From the NCBI GenBank assembly GCA_018267575.1, contig JAFDYF010000001.1, forward strand, positions 1 through 64,000: DNA of 64,000 bases, in the 5' to 3' direction. The translations under genes and the position numbers were made by a program. The notes under the pieces were generated by a model, which did not search any database, was not told the DNA's origin, and saw nothing but the letters and a program-made list of their open reading frames with translations. Positions 1-8,164 of the stretch are shown in pieces. The number at the start of each line of letters is the position of its first letter. The first letter of the stretch is position 1. This DNA is from Bacteroidota bacterium. Its GTDB lineage: Bacteria > Bacteroidota > Bacteroidia > Chitinophagales > Chitinophagaceae.

Positions 1-51
1 AAGAAAAAAAAGATATTCAGCTGAATATCTTCGATTTATAACGCAACGCTA

Positions 52-381
52 GTGAGATATCATTACAGTAAAATAAAAATGCAGCTCCGTCGTGAAATGA
101 TGAATGGCTTTGGCATTGCCCATGGCGGTATCACATTTGCCCTGGTGGATAGCGCATTCGCCTTTGCCTGCAATAGCGAAGGAAAAATCACCGTGGCATT
201 GGATGTTTCCATTTCTTTTCCAAAATCAGGTAAGGAAGGCGATACCCTTATCGCCGAAGCAAAAGAAATCAACAATACCAACAAAACCGGGCTCTACCTC
301 ATCGAGGTAAGAAACCAACACAATGAGATGGTGGCGCTTTTCAAGGGCACTTGTTATAAAACAGAGAAGAAGTTGTTTTAG
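52..381 (+). CDS. PaaI-type hotdog thioesterase, 5' end uncertain or broken
   Basis: Hotdog-fold acyl-CoA thioesterase of the PaaI group, which hydrolyses (aryl)acyl-CoA esters in the cytoplasm. The family signature NGFGIAHGGITFALVDSAFAFA is present around residues 18-40, followed by the strands of the hotdog sheet and a closing FKGTCYKT. At 109 residues from a GTG at 52 it is about 25-30 residues shorter than usual family members. The missing N-terminal helix cannot be read in frame because a TGA lies at 22-24. The bases just upstream give plausible family-like residues (DIQLNIFDL) in another frame, with a TAA at 39-41. The gene may therefore be frameshifted, carry a sequencing error, or really start at GTG. 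Obg follows 190 bp downstream. The family call is good; intactness is doubtful. Confidence 0.7.
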   Translation: MRYHYSKIKMQLRREMMNGFGIAHGGITFALVDSAFAFACNSEGKITVALDVSISFPKSGKEGDTLIAEAKEINNTNKTGLYLIEVRNQHNEMVALFKGTCYKTEKKLF

Positions 382-384
382 TTT

Positions 385-540
385 TTTTTCACACAACGAA
401 CACGAAGAATACAAAGCACACAAAGAATAGGTGTAGGGTGTGGGGCATAAGGTTTAGGGAAAACTTTGAAAAATTGTACCCTCTATAGCCCCTACCTTAA
501 ACCCTATACCTCTCTTAGCGCCCTTTGCGTGAAACACTCC
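385..540. repeat. Degenerate intergenic repeat words (CAAAGAA and GGTTTAGGG types)
   Basis: The spacer holds a run of CACAACGAACACGAAGAA / ACAAAGCACACAAAGAA words (388-428), GGTGTAGGG and AAGGTTTAGGG words (430-461), and then inverted counterparts CCTACCTTAAACCC and CCCTTTGCGTGAAAC (485-535). The arms could pair imperfectly. The TTTG at 524-527 inside the repeat lies 21 bases upstream of TACCTTTA (549-556), a 7/8 match to the Bacteroidota -7 box, so the repeat may supply the -33 box of obg. Confidence 0.6.
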
Positions 541-572
541 CTAAATATTACCTTTACGCCTCAAATCATTAA

Positions 573-1568
573 ATGGAAAAATCAAATTTTGTAGATCAGA
601 TACGTGTTTTTTGTCGCAGTGGGCATGGAGGTGCTGGTAGCAAGCATTTTATGCAAACCAAATTCAATGCCATGGCGGGCCCCGATGGTGGGGATGGAGG
701 CCGGGGTGCCCACATCATTCTTCGGGGCAATAAAAATCTATGGACGCTTTTGCATCTTCGCTATTATAAAAATGTACTTGCAGAAAATGGCGAGAATGGA
801 AGCGGCAGTAATTGCACCGGCCGTTTTGGGAAAGACATCTATATCGACGTACCGCTCGGCACCATTGCAAGAGATGAAGAAACCAATACCAAAGAGGTAG
901 AGATTTTGGAAGATGGCCAAGAAGTCATTTGGATAAAAGGTGGCCGTGGCGGTCTTGGCAATGCACATTTTGCAACGCCAACCAATCAGGCGCCCGAACA
1001 TGCGCAACCCGGTGAGCCTGGTTCCGAGGGTTGGAAAGTGCTCGAGCTTAAAGTGCTTGCCGATGTAGGGTTGGTGGGTTTTCCGAATGCCGGTAAGTCC
1101 ACCTTGTTGTCCGTAATCACGGCAGCCAAACCGAAAATTGCTGATTATGCATTCACCACGTTAACACCACAACTTGGTATGGTAGCCTATCGTGATGGAA
1201 AAAGTTTTTGCATTGCCGACCTTCCGGGTATCATTGAAGGAGCGGCTGAAGGCAAGGGTCTTGGCTATCGGTTTCTTCGCCATATTGAGCGGAACCCGGT
1301 ATTGTTATTTTTGATCCCTGCCGATAGCCCTGACCATAAAAAGGAATTCGACATCTTGGTGAATGAACTGGAAAAATACAATCCCGAACTTTTACATAAG
1401 CAGTTCATCATTGCCATCAGCAAGAGTGATATGTTGGACGATGAACTGAAAGAAGCCATCAGCAAAGAATTGCCAAAAAACATCCCGCATCTATTTATTT
1501 CCTCCATGACCAACCAGGGGCTGGTAGAATTGAAAGATTTACTTTGGAAAACGTTGAATGAAAAATAG
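573..1568 (+). CDS. obgE: GTPase Obg (ribosome assembly)
   Basis: Essential GTPase that binds the 50S subunit during late assembly and links growth to the nucleotide pool. The N-terminal glycine-rich Obg fold occupies about residues 1-160 ([19 protein letters not shown]) and the G domain follows: G1 GFPNAGKST (169-177), G3 DLPG (216-219), and a G4 of SKSD (283-286) in place of the classical NKxD. Length 331 is that of the short Obg form without the C-terminal OCT domain. The ATG at 573 gives the standard N-terminus [16 protein letters not shown] near-consensus promoter (TTTG, 21 bases, TACCTTTA) ends 17 bases before it. Confidence 0.97.
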   Translation: MEKSNFVDQIRVFCRSGHGGAGSKHFMQTKFNAMAGPDGGDGGRGAHIILRGNKNLWTLLHLRYYKNVLAENGENGSGSNCTGRFGKDIYIDVPLGTIARDEETNTKEVEILEDGQEVIWIKGGRGGLGNAHFATPTNQAPEHAQPGEPGSEGWKVLELKVLADVGLVGFPNAGKSTLLSVITAAKPKIADYAFTTLTPQLGMVAYRDGKSFCIADLPGIIEGAAEGKGLGYRFLRHIERNPVLLFLIPADSPDHKKEFDILVNELEKYNPELLHKQFIIAISKSDMLDDELKEAISKELPKNIPHLFISSMTNQGLVELKDLLWKTLNEK

Positions 1569-1576
1569 TTTTTGTT

Positions 1577-1771
1577 TTGTTTCACGCAAAGAACACGAAG
1601 AAGACAAAGGAAACAAAGAGAAGTTGAAAGGTTGATTAGTTGACAAGTATTTTACAGACCTTTCCAAAGTTTGAAACTTTCGAAAAGTGCTACCTATACC
1701 CTCCACCCCAAACCTAAAGTGTATTCTTTGTGCCCTTTGTATTCTTCGCGTCCGTTGTGTGAAATACAACA
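1577..1771. repeat. Intergenic inverted repeat (CAAAGAA family)
   Basis: The left arm 1577-1620 reads TTTCACGCAAAGAACACGAAG and continues with CAAAGGAAACAAAGAG. The right arm 1717-1771 is its imperfect reverse complement (TTCTTTGTGCCCTTTGTATTC, CGTTGTGTGAAATAC). Between them lie the words GTTTGAAACTTTCGAAA (1669-1685) and CTACCTATACCC. It is the same family as 385-540. An open frame runs in from here to the S46 peptidase but is repeat sequence, not protein. Confidence 0.6.
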
Positions 1772-1800
1772 AAAAATTCTCCCATTTTCCAATAATCCAG

Positions 1801-1808
1801 TAGGTTTG
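1801..1808 (+). promoter_or_regulatory. TAnnTTTG -7 box of the S46 peptidase gene
   Basis: TAGGTTTG matches the Bacteroidota -7 consensus TAnnTTTG exactly. Transcription would begin about 1815, leaving a 15-nt leader before ATG 1830, which supports that start. No clear TTG lies 17-23 bases upstream. Confidence 0.45.
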
Positions 1809-1829
1809 TTCTACAATAAAACATGCACT

Positions 1830-3983
1830 ATGAAGAAAATTTTCATCGCCTTTTTTTTCATTGCCATTTCATTTAGAACCCTTGCCGATGAAGGCATGTG
1901 GTTGCCCATGTTGCTCGGCCAGCAAGTGTACGACAACATGGTGAAGAAAGGCCTTAAGCTTACCAAAGAACAACTCTATAGCATCAACAAAGCCTCCATC
2001 AAAGATGCGGTCATCATTTTTGGCAATGGCTGTACCGGGGAAATCGTGAGCAATGAAGGTTTGATATTCACCAACCACCATTGTGGTTACGAGGCCATTA
2101 CCGATGCCAGTTCCATCAACCATAATTATTTGCATGACGGTTTTTATGCCAAAAGCAAACAAGAGGAAATACCCGCACAAGGGTTGCACGTCGATTTTTT
2201 AATTAAGATTGATGATGTGACCAAAGAGATAGAAGATTCAGTAAAAGGATTGAGCGGCACCGACAGAAGGGCAAAAGTTCAAGCAGTGATTACGGCTATC
2301 AATGCCCGTTATTCGGATGATTCCAAAAGCATTTTGGCAAGGGTAAGTCCTTTGTTCAAAGGCAATCAATTTCTTGTTTTCGTTTACCAGCGTTACAATG
2401 ATATCCGTTTGGTGGGTGCTCCTCCAGAATCCGTGGGCAAGTTTGGCGGCGATACCGACAACTGGGAATGGCCAAGACATACCGGCGATTTTTCCATTTT
2501 TCGTGTGTACATGAGCAAAGAGGGGATGCCCGCAAAATATAACCCAGATAACGTTCCATTGAAACCAAAATATTTTCTTCCCATTTCACTAAAAGGCGTG
2601 AAGGAAGGTGATTTTGCCATGATCTATGGTTATCCCGGTAGCACCAACCGCTATGAAACTTCCTTTGGTGTAAAACAAAAAATCGATATCGATAATCCTT
2701 CGCTGGTGAACCTTCGGGATGTGCGGTTGAAATATATGTTTGAGGAAATGAAAAAAGACCCTGCGGTAAAACTGCAACTTGCCCCAAGCTATGCCAGCAT
2801 TGCCAACTATTGGAAGTTCTATGATGGTGAATCCAAGCAATTGGTGAAATACGATATCTACGATCAGAAAAAAGGACAGGAAGCGGTTTTTCAAATATGG
2901 GCAGCAGGTAAGCCGGAGTTTGAACATATTTTTTCCGACTGGGCAAAAGCATACGACAATTGGCGGCCTTATTCCAAACAAAGGGTATATCTCAACGAAG
3001 GCATTTTCGGTTCACCACTTATTGCTTTTGCTGCTTCCTTAAGGCAGTTGGAAAATGCACTCGTCAGACAAAATGGGGGAAGTGTAAGTGAAATCCTGAA
3101 TGCCATAGGCGAATCCAGAAAGAAATTTCTTGCTGAAGAAAACAAAGTTTCCGATGAGCGCATACTGGGCACCGTTACTTTTATGTTCTTTAAAGATATT
3201 GACAAGAACCAGCACCCCATCGGATTTTTTGAAGGCCTCAAAGGGAGTTTTGGCGATTTGAAAGAGGAGAACACTTATAAAAAATATGCGGCGGCCGTTT
3301 TCAACAATACCATGATTTTTGATGATGCCAAATGGAACGCCTTTGTAGCAAACCCTGATGCCACGGTATTACAGAACGATCCAGCCTATGCCTATGCCAG
3401 TGCCTTCCTCAAAAACTGGCAAGGGAAATACTATTCCTTTTATCAGGATTTTACACAAAAAAACAATGAATTGGGCAGGCTGTACCTAAAAGGCATCATG
3501 GAAATGGACCCTAAAAAAATCCGTTATCCCGATGCCACTTTCACGATGCGCCTCACTTATGGCAATGTAAAATCCTATAACCCCCGTGATAATGTTCATT
3601 ATGATTATGTATGCACGATGAAGGGGGTGCTGGAAAAATACAAACCGGGCGATTACGAATTCGATCTTCCAGAAAACTTGATTGACCTTGCCAAGAAAAA
3701 AGATTTCGGTCAGTATTTGGATAAACAAAGAAATGACCTCGTGGTCACCTTCATCACTACCGATGACATCACGGGTGGAAACTCTGGCTCACCCGTCATG
3801 AATGGGAATGGCGAATTGATCGGTCTGGCTTTTGATGGAAACTATGAAGCCTTAAGTCATAAAATCGCTTTCGACCCCAATTACAACCGTACTATTTGCG
3901 TGGACATCCGGTATGTGCTTTGGTGCATCGACAAATTGGGTGGCGCCAGCAATATCATCAATGAACTGAAATTGGTGAAGTAA
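1830..3983 (+). CDS. S46 family dipeptidyl-peptidase, DPP7-like
   Basis: Secreted serine exopeptidase that releases dipeptides from the N-terminus of oligopeptides in the periplasm. The start at ATG 1830 gives 717 residues, the usual S46 length, with a signal peptide (MKKIFIAFFFIAISFRTLA); the open frame upstream is repeat DNA. Catalytic elements visible: His in TNHHCGY (about residue 84), the Asp region DNWEWPRHTGDF, and Ser652 in GGNSGSP. The S1-pocket residue 18 positions after the serine is Gly670 (LAFDGNYE). DPP7 enzymes, which prefer hydrophobic P1 residues, have Gly here; DPP11 enzymes, which prefer Asp/Glu, have Arg. DPP7-like specificity is inferred from that residue. No neighbour points to a pathway. 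Confidence 0.93.
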   Translation: MKKIFIAFFFIAISFRTLADEGMWLPMLLGQQVYDNMVKKGLKLTKEQLYSINKASIKDAVIIFGNGCTGEIVSNEGLIFTNHHCGYEAITDASSINHNYLHDGFYAKSKQEEIPAQGLHVDFLIKIDDVTKEIEDSVKGLSGTDRRAKVQAVITAINARYSDDSKSILARVSPLFKGNQFLVFVYQRYNDIRLVGAPPESVGKFGGDTDNWEWPRHTGDFSIFRVYMSKEGMPAKYNPDNVPLKPKYFLPISLKGVKEGDFAMIYGYPGSTNRYETSFGVKQKIDIDNPSLVNLRDVRLKYMFEEMKKDPAVKLQLAPSYASIANYWKFYDGESKQLVKYDIYDQKKGQEAVFQIWAAGKPEFEHIFSDWAKAYDNWRPYSKQRVYLNEGIFGSPLIAFAASLRQLENALVRQNGGSVSEILNAIGESRKKFLAEENKVSDERILGTVTFMFFKDIDKNQHPIGFFEGLKGSFGDLKEENTYKKYAAAVFNNTMIFDDAKWNAFVANPDATVLQNDPAYAYASAFLKNWQGKYYSFYQDFTQKNNELGRLYLKGIMEMDPKKIRYPDATFTMRLTYGNVKSYNPRDNVHYDYVCTMKGVLEKYKPGDYEFDLPENLIDLAKKKDFGQYLDKQRNDLVVTFITTDDITGGNSGSPVMNGNGELIGLAFDGNYEALSHKIAFDPNYNRTICVDIRYVLWCIDKLGGASNIINELKLVK

Positions 3984-4020
3984 TAATGTATGAACTGTGA
4001 TTTGGGGGGATTTAAGAAAT

Positions 4021-4071
4021 GATTTATAAATAAGAAAGCCCCGCAAAATTGCAGGGCTTCTTTTATAAATC
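4021..4071. terminator. Bidirectional terminator between convergent genes
   Basis: The hairpin AAGCCCCGC / GCAGGGCTT (4036-4059, one mismatch) is flanked by further matching arms GATTTATA and TATAAATC, making a 51-base imperfect palindrome. A T-run follows on the plus strand. It separates the S46 peptidase from the minus-strand lipoprotein gene and can serve both. Confidence 0.75.
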
Positions 4072-4079
4072 AAAGTCCA

Positions 4080-4622
4080 TTAATTATTAGTAGTCGTGTT
4101 GCTAGTAGCAAGCGCTTTTGAAACGGTCGCAAAATCCACTTTCTTCAATTGTTCTTTTGTCAATCCTTTCAAAACACTATTCGTGGTAAGTATGGTACCG
4201 GGGATGAGTACATATCGAAAAAGTTTACCGCTCAAATCATGATTGGAATAGATAGAAATGGATCCTGGCAGCAAGTCCTGGGTAAGGTAGGTACCAAGCG
4301 TATATGTATAAACATCTGATATGCTCAATACCAAGGTATCCGTGCCGCTTGTACCAGTGCCGGGCACTCCGATATATGACAATACAGCCCCTTTATTTAA
4401 AATAGCTGAGGTTAGTTTGCTAGCTGTAATAGATTGATAAAAAGAGCTATCACCAAGGGTATCAATAGGTCCCTGATTGGTCATGCTTATGGTCATCCAA
4501 TTAGAATAAAAAACACTATCCGTAATTTTAGGGGTGGATGAGTTCGATGAGTTTTTGGAGCAACTTACCATTATCAAACTGATTCCTGCAAAAGCAAGGA
4601 CTATTAATTTTAATTTTTTCAT
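4080..4622 (-). CDS. Putative lipoprotein, unknown function
   Basis: 180 residues with a lipoprotein signal: charged MKKLK, a hydrophobic stretch and the lipobox LIMVSC at about residues 16-21, so the mature protein should be anchored in the cell envelope. After the cysteine comes a Ser/Asn-rich linker (SKNSSNSST), then a domain rich in Ser, Thr, Ile and aromatic residues with alternating hydrophobic patterns that suggest beta structure, and a short Asn/Thr tail. No catalytic motif or family was recognised. Small lipoproteins of this build are common in Chitinophagaceae. It is a single-gene unit ending at the shared palindromic terminator. Confidence 0.75.
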   Translation of the reverse strand: MKKLKLIVLAFAGISLIMVSCSKNSSNSSTPKITDSVFYSNWMTISMTNQGPIDTLGDSSFYQSITASKLTSAILNKGAVLSYIGVPGTGTSGTDTLVLSISDVYTYTLGTYLTQDLLPGSISIYSNHDLSGKLFRYVLIPGTILTTNSVLKGLTKEQLKKVDFATVSKALATSNTTTNN

Positions 4623-4845
4623 AATTAGTGAAATTTAAAGTTTTGATCAAAGAATATATTCTGGAATACGCAATTTTCGGAAAAAGGTTTATTTGAAGGG
4701 GCAGAAAGACAAAAGTTTATTTTTTAAAATAAAAATAGAGCCTTATCTGCTAATTTCAGCCCAAAAAACCGAATGGCAATCTATTAACCTGCTTAAAGAT
4801 AAGTAAAAGCGGGTCAGCTATGGAAAACGAGATAGCCCCAAAAAA

Positions 4846-4884
4846 ATTGCTTAAACAAAAAAGAGAGCCTATAATAGGCCCTCT
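4846..4884 (-). terminator. Rho-independent terminator of the RRM gene
   Basis: Arms AGAGAGCCTA (4862-4871) and TAGGCCCTCT (4875-4884) form a 10-bp stem with one mismatch and a 3-nt loop. On the minus strand it is followed at once by a T-rich run. It lies 22 bases after the stop of the RNA-binding protein gene. Confidence 0.75.
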
Positions 4885-4906
4885 TGAATAATAAAAGAAA
4901 TTAGGT

Positions 4907-5236
4907 TTAATATCTGCTCCTGCTAAAGTTGCTGCTATTACCTCTTTTCTGGAAACCACCACCGCCACGGTTGCCGCCGCCACCTGTGCGCTCTTCGCGA
5001 GGCTTAGCTACGGAAACACCGATATTACGGCCATCTACAGATGCGCCATCCAATTCTTGGATCGCTTTCTGAGCGGCTTCATCGTCTGGCATTTCTACAA
5101 ATGCAAAACCACGGGATTTGTTGGTGAATTTGTCCATAATAACTTTTGCAGATGCTACTTCTCCGTATTCTGCAAAATACTCTTGTAAGTCCTCGTCTCT
5201 GACGTTGAAACTTAAATTCGAAACGTAAATGTTCAT
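4907..5236 (-). CDS. RRM-domain RNA-binding protein
   Basis: Small single-RRM protein of the bacterial glycine-rich RNA-binding family, which binds single-stranded RNA and is often cold-induced. RNP2 is IYVSNL (residues 3-8) and RNP1 is RGFAFVEM (about 42-49); both carry the aromatic residues that stack on RNA. After about residue 80 comes an Arg/Gly-rich tail (RTGGGGNRGGGGFQKRG) ending in SRSRY. Length 109 is typical. The gene stands alone, with a leader of about 130 nt and its own terminator, which fits post-transcriptional or cold regulation. That regulation is inferred, not shown. Confidence 0.95.
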   Translation of the reverse strand: MNIYVSNLSFNVRDEDLQEYFAEYGEVASAKVIMDKFTNKSRGFAFVEMPDDEAAQKAIQELDGASVDGRNIGVSVAKPREERTGGGGNRGGGGFQKRGNSSNFSRSRY

Positions 5237-5379
5237 ACTTAAATTGACTGGTTAAAAAATAATCCCAAGCTGAATAAAAAAGCAGGAGTAAAGAAGACTA
5301 ACTATTACGAGAGATTTGTAGCAGAAAAATTCGTTCACTTACTAAATGCTGTCTCAGCTTAGCTGATGGTGCAAAGGTA
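5237..5379 (-). promoter_or_regulatory. Promoter and long 5' leader of the RRM gene
   Basis: TACCTTTG on the minus strand (5379-5372) matches the TAnnTTTG box. A TTG exists upstream but only 13 bases away, so the -33 match is poor. The inferred transcript would carry about 130 nt of leader and would begin at or within a perfect palindrome TCAGCT-T-AGCTGA (5354-5366). Long leaders are usual for cold-regulated mRNAs; no known riboswitch was recognised. Confidence 0.4.
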
Positions 5380-5492
5380 ATCTATTATCTGACAATTCCT
5401 ATAGTTGTTTTAATAAAAACAAAAAAATAACCATGGGTTAATATGGCAAAGCACACTTTACATTTCAGTTATAACAACACACTTTACCTCTT

Positions 5493-6761
5493 TCAAACCA
5501 GTTTTTCCTCCGATGGCTGAGTATCAGCAATAGGGACCAGTTTCTTTTGCGCAGCCTCATTGCTCAATGCCCTGTAAGCAATCAATAAGCTGCAAAGCAA
5601 TAGTATAGCGGCCAATAAAAATGGGGCTCCGGCAAACTGGAAAGGCGCAGATTTGCTAGTGAAATACGAAAAAATATTGGTCATTCCCAAAGACCCAACA
5701 ATAGATGACACGCTCATTAAACTGGTAAGAGATCCTTGTAGTTCCCCCTGTTCGTTGGCCTGCACATGGTTCGAAATAATAGCTTGCAATGCTGGGCCAC
5801 ATATACCACCCAAGCAATAGGGGACCAATATGGCAAACATCATCCAACCTTGTGTGGCAAATGCAAAAAGGAGCATACCGATGGTGTAAAGACCAAGCCC
5901 GATATAAACACTTTTTTCATTTCCCAGCCATGGGTTTACCACCCGTATCAACCCACCTTGAACCACCGCTATCAGTACACCTACCACACTAAGTGAAATA
6001 CCTACCATCCCGGGTTTCCAATTAAATTTATAAATCGTAAAAAAACTCCAATTGCTTTGAATGGCGTGGCCTGCTATATAAATGAAAATAAAAGAAACGA
6101 AGAGCCCAACAAGCGCAGGGTATTTTTTTAATTGCGTAAGTGACCCAATGGGGTTGGCCCTTTTCCAATCAAATTCCCTTCTGTTTTCCTTGCTCAAGGA
6201 TTCTGGCAAAATGAAATAACCATACAACCAGTTAATCATGCATAATCCAGCCGTTACAAAAAAAGGAACCCTTAGGCCAAAATGACCAAGCAGGCCGCCG
6301 ATGGATGGTCCAATAATAAAACCAAGACCAAAAGCAACCCCAATCATCCCGAAATTTTTTGCACGATCTTCTGGACTACTAATATCGGCGATATAAGCCG
6401 AGGCCGTGGTAAAGCTCGCCCCCGTTAAACCAGCAAATATCCTTCCCACAAAAAGCCACCAGATGGTAGGCGCAAATGAAAGAAACAAATAGTCTATCGC
6501 AAAACCGAACAAAGAAAAAAGCAACACAGGGCGTCTCCCATATTTATCACTCAGCCCTCCAAGCAAAGGGGCACAGAAGAACTGCATAATCAGATAGGCA
6601 ACACTTAAAAACCCGCCCCACTTGGAGGCCTGGCTCATATCCCCATGTATCAAATGCTCAATTAAATTGGGCATCACAGGGATGATGATGCCCCACCCCG
6701 TTACATCGATCAATAAGGTCACGAAAATAAATCCCAATGCAGCAGACCGGTTATTTGCCAT
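5493..6761 (-). CDS. MFS transporter, TetA/TCR-like drug:H+ antiporter group
   Basis: Twelve-helix major facilitator permease of 422 residues in the inner membrane. The loop between helices 2 and 3 carries motif A ([14 protein letters not shown], about residues 63-76). The N-terminus resembles the TetA group ([24 protein letters not shown]), as does [18 protein letters not shown] in helix 4 and its following loop. The central loop after helix 6 is short and the C-terminus is charged. Substrate cannot be read from sequence. In Bacteroidota such proteins are often annotated as tetracycline resistance MFS proteins, but a housekeeping exporter role is equally possible. It appears to be transcribed alone. 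Confidence 0.88.
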   Translation of the reverse strand: MANNRSAALGFIFVTLLIDVTGWGIIIPVMPNLIEHLIHGDMSQASKWGGFLSVAYLIMQFFCAPLLGGLSDKYGRRPVLLFSLFGFAIDYLFLSFAPTIWWLFVGRIFAGLTGASFTTASAYIADISSPEDRAKNFGMIGVAFGLGFIIGPSIGGLLGHFGLRVPFFVTAGLCMINWLYGYFILPESLSKENRREFDWKRANPIGSLTQLKKYPALVGLFVSFIFIYIAGHAIQSNWSFFTIYKFNWKPGMVGISLSVVGVLIAVVQGGLIRVVNPWLGNEKSVYIGLGLYTIGMLLFAFATQGWMMFAILVPYCLGGICGPALQAIISNHVQANEQGELQGSLTSLMSVSSIVGSLGMTNIFSYFTSKSAPFQFAGAPFLLAAILLLCSLLIAYRALSNEAAQKKLVPIADTQPSEEKLV

Positions 6762-6872
6762 AATAAGAATGAGGTTGTGATAGAAACATAAATATACTCC
6801 TGAAAAAATTGATTCGATTGAAAAGAACGGCTTAATAAAAAATAATCTTGAACCCCGTTTGCCTACTACAAC

Positions 6873-7874
6873 CTAATCTACAGGATACCTGATACCTGCT
6901 TCCTTTCTAATCCTATCCAAAGTTTCCATTAATAGCAAACTATCGGCATGGCTCATTATTGGGCTTTCGATTAATCCCTTTCTTAGGCAATCACATACAT
7001 GTCTGGCCTCATACTGATAGCCAAAGCCCCGTTCTTGGTGGCAGGGGATTATTTGTTTGCTGTCAACCCGACCTGGGTAATATTCTATTACCGCCGTTGT
7101 TGGGTTATAAAAACGGGGACCCAAACGAAGCCGCCCTTTATCGCCACATATATCAGCTTCAGTTGCCAAATTGGAGCTAAAAGTGGAAAAAAGCTGGGCA
7201 AAACTGTCATTATTATAAATAAAAGTTGCCGCACATTGCTTGTCCACGCCAGTGTTGGCTGGCGTCATATGCGCTTCGATCCGGTCGGGCCTTCCCATAA
7301 CAGAGAGCACATAAAAAACATTATAAATGCCAATATCCAATAGGGTGCCGCCACCCAAGTCCACATCATACAATCGGTCGGGATAGGGCTGTTCTGCCGC
7401 AAAGCCAAAATCGACCAACATGCTTTGGATTTTACCAAGACTTCCATCCACCAACATCTGCTGCATGATATGGTATTGAGGTGTGAACTTGGACCAAAAA
7501 GCTTCCATCAAAAAGACTTTCTCTTGCCTTGCCATGGCAACCATTTCCTCTACCTGTTTACTATTGATAGCAAGCGCTTTTTCGCAAAGCACTGCTTTAT
7601 GATGCTGAAGGCATAATAAGACATGCTCGTGATGGAGTCCATGCGGTGTAGCCACATAAATCACATCCACTTCGGGGTCATTTACCAAAGCATCATAACT
7701 ACCATGGCTATGCGGTATCCCAAATTCTTTTGCAAAAGCATCTGCTGATGCCCTACTCCGGGCTCCTGCGGCTATCAATTCCGCTCCTTCCACATATTTC
7801 ATATCCGCTGCAAATTTTTTAGCAATATGGCCACAGCCTAAGATGCCCCAACGTATTTTCTTTTGCATATCCAA
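6873..7874 (-). CDS. Gfo/Idh/MocA family oxidoreductase
   Basis: NAD(P)-dependent sugar or diol dehydrogenase family, 333 residues, cytoplasmic. The N-terminal Rossmann fold starts with RWGILGCGHIAKKFAADM (GxGxxA type). The family's conserved lysine lies in VLCEKALAIN (about residue 96), where the usual EKP reads EKA. The C-terminal alpha/beta domain contains GGGTLLDIGIY, typical of the family and close to the dihydrodiol dehydrogenase branch. The substrate is unknown. A second in-frame ATG lies two codons downstream. It is divergent from gnd across 290 bp, with no sign of a shared pathway. Confidence 0.88.
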   Translation of the reverse strand: MDMQKKIRWGILGCGHIAKKFAADMKYVEGAELIAAGARSRASADAFAKEFGIPHSHGSYDALVNDPEVDVIYVATPHGLHHEHVLLCLQHHKAVLCEKALAINSKQVEEMVAMARQEKVFLMEAFWSKFTPQYHIMQQMLVDGSLGKIQSMLVDFGFAAEQPYPDRLYDVDLGGGTLLDIGIYNVFYVLSVMGRPDRIEAHMTPANTGVDKQCAATFIYNNDSFAQLFSTFSSNLATEADICGDKGRLRLGPRFYNPTTAVIEYYPGRVDSKQIIPCHQERGFGYQYEARHVCDCLRKGLIESPIMSHADSLLLMETLDRIRKEAGIRYPVD

Positions 7875-8113
7875 AATGGTAAAAATGAGTAGTTATTACT
7901 TGCGCAATATTAAGGTTTCGTGAAAAAAGGAAAAATAAAATAGTTGTTGCCACTTATTGAAAGCAAAAACAAATCCAAAGATGCCTTCTTTTCCAAATCT
8001 TTTTCAAATGTTTTGTTTGGGGTCACCTGATTATATTTTAGAAAATGCTTAGCCTTTTCCATACCGAAACTATTGAAATGAACATTCAGTTCCATCATAG
8101 AAAGCGAGTTGAC

Positions 8114-8144
8114 TATTTTTGAATCTCAAAACACCCTAATTTTG
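8114..8144 (+). promoter_or_regulatory. Two TAnnTTTG boxes upstream of gnd
   Basis: TATTTTTG (8114-8121) and TAATTTTG (8137-8144) both match the -7 consensus. The second would give a start near 8151 and a short leader before ATG 8165. No good TTG at 17-23 bases was found for either, so this is only a candidate promoter for the pentose-phosphate cluster. Confidence 0.3.
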
Positions 8145-8164
8145 TTTTCTCATATATAAGTACA

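Noticed and set aside
2356..2952. 198-codon minus-strand open frame
   Set aside because: Entirely antisense to the S46 peptidase, composition is not protein-like, no family.
7910..8098. 62-codon minus-strand frame in the spacer before gnd
   Set aside because: No recognisable family, AT-driven composition, and it occupies the divergent promoter region.
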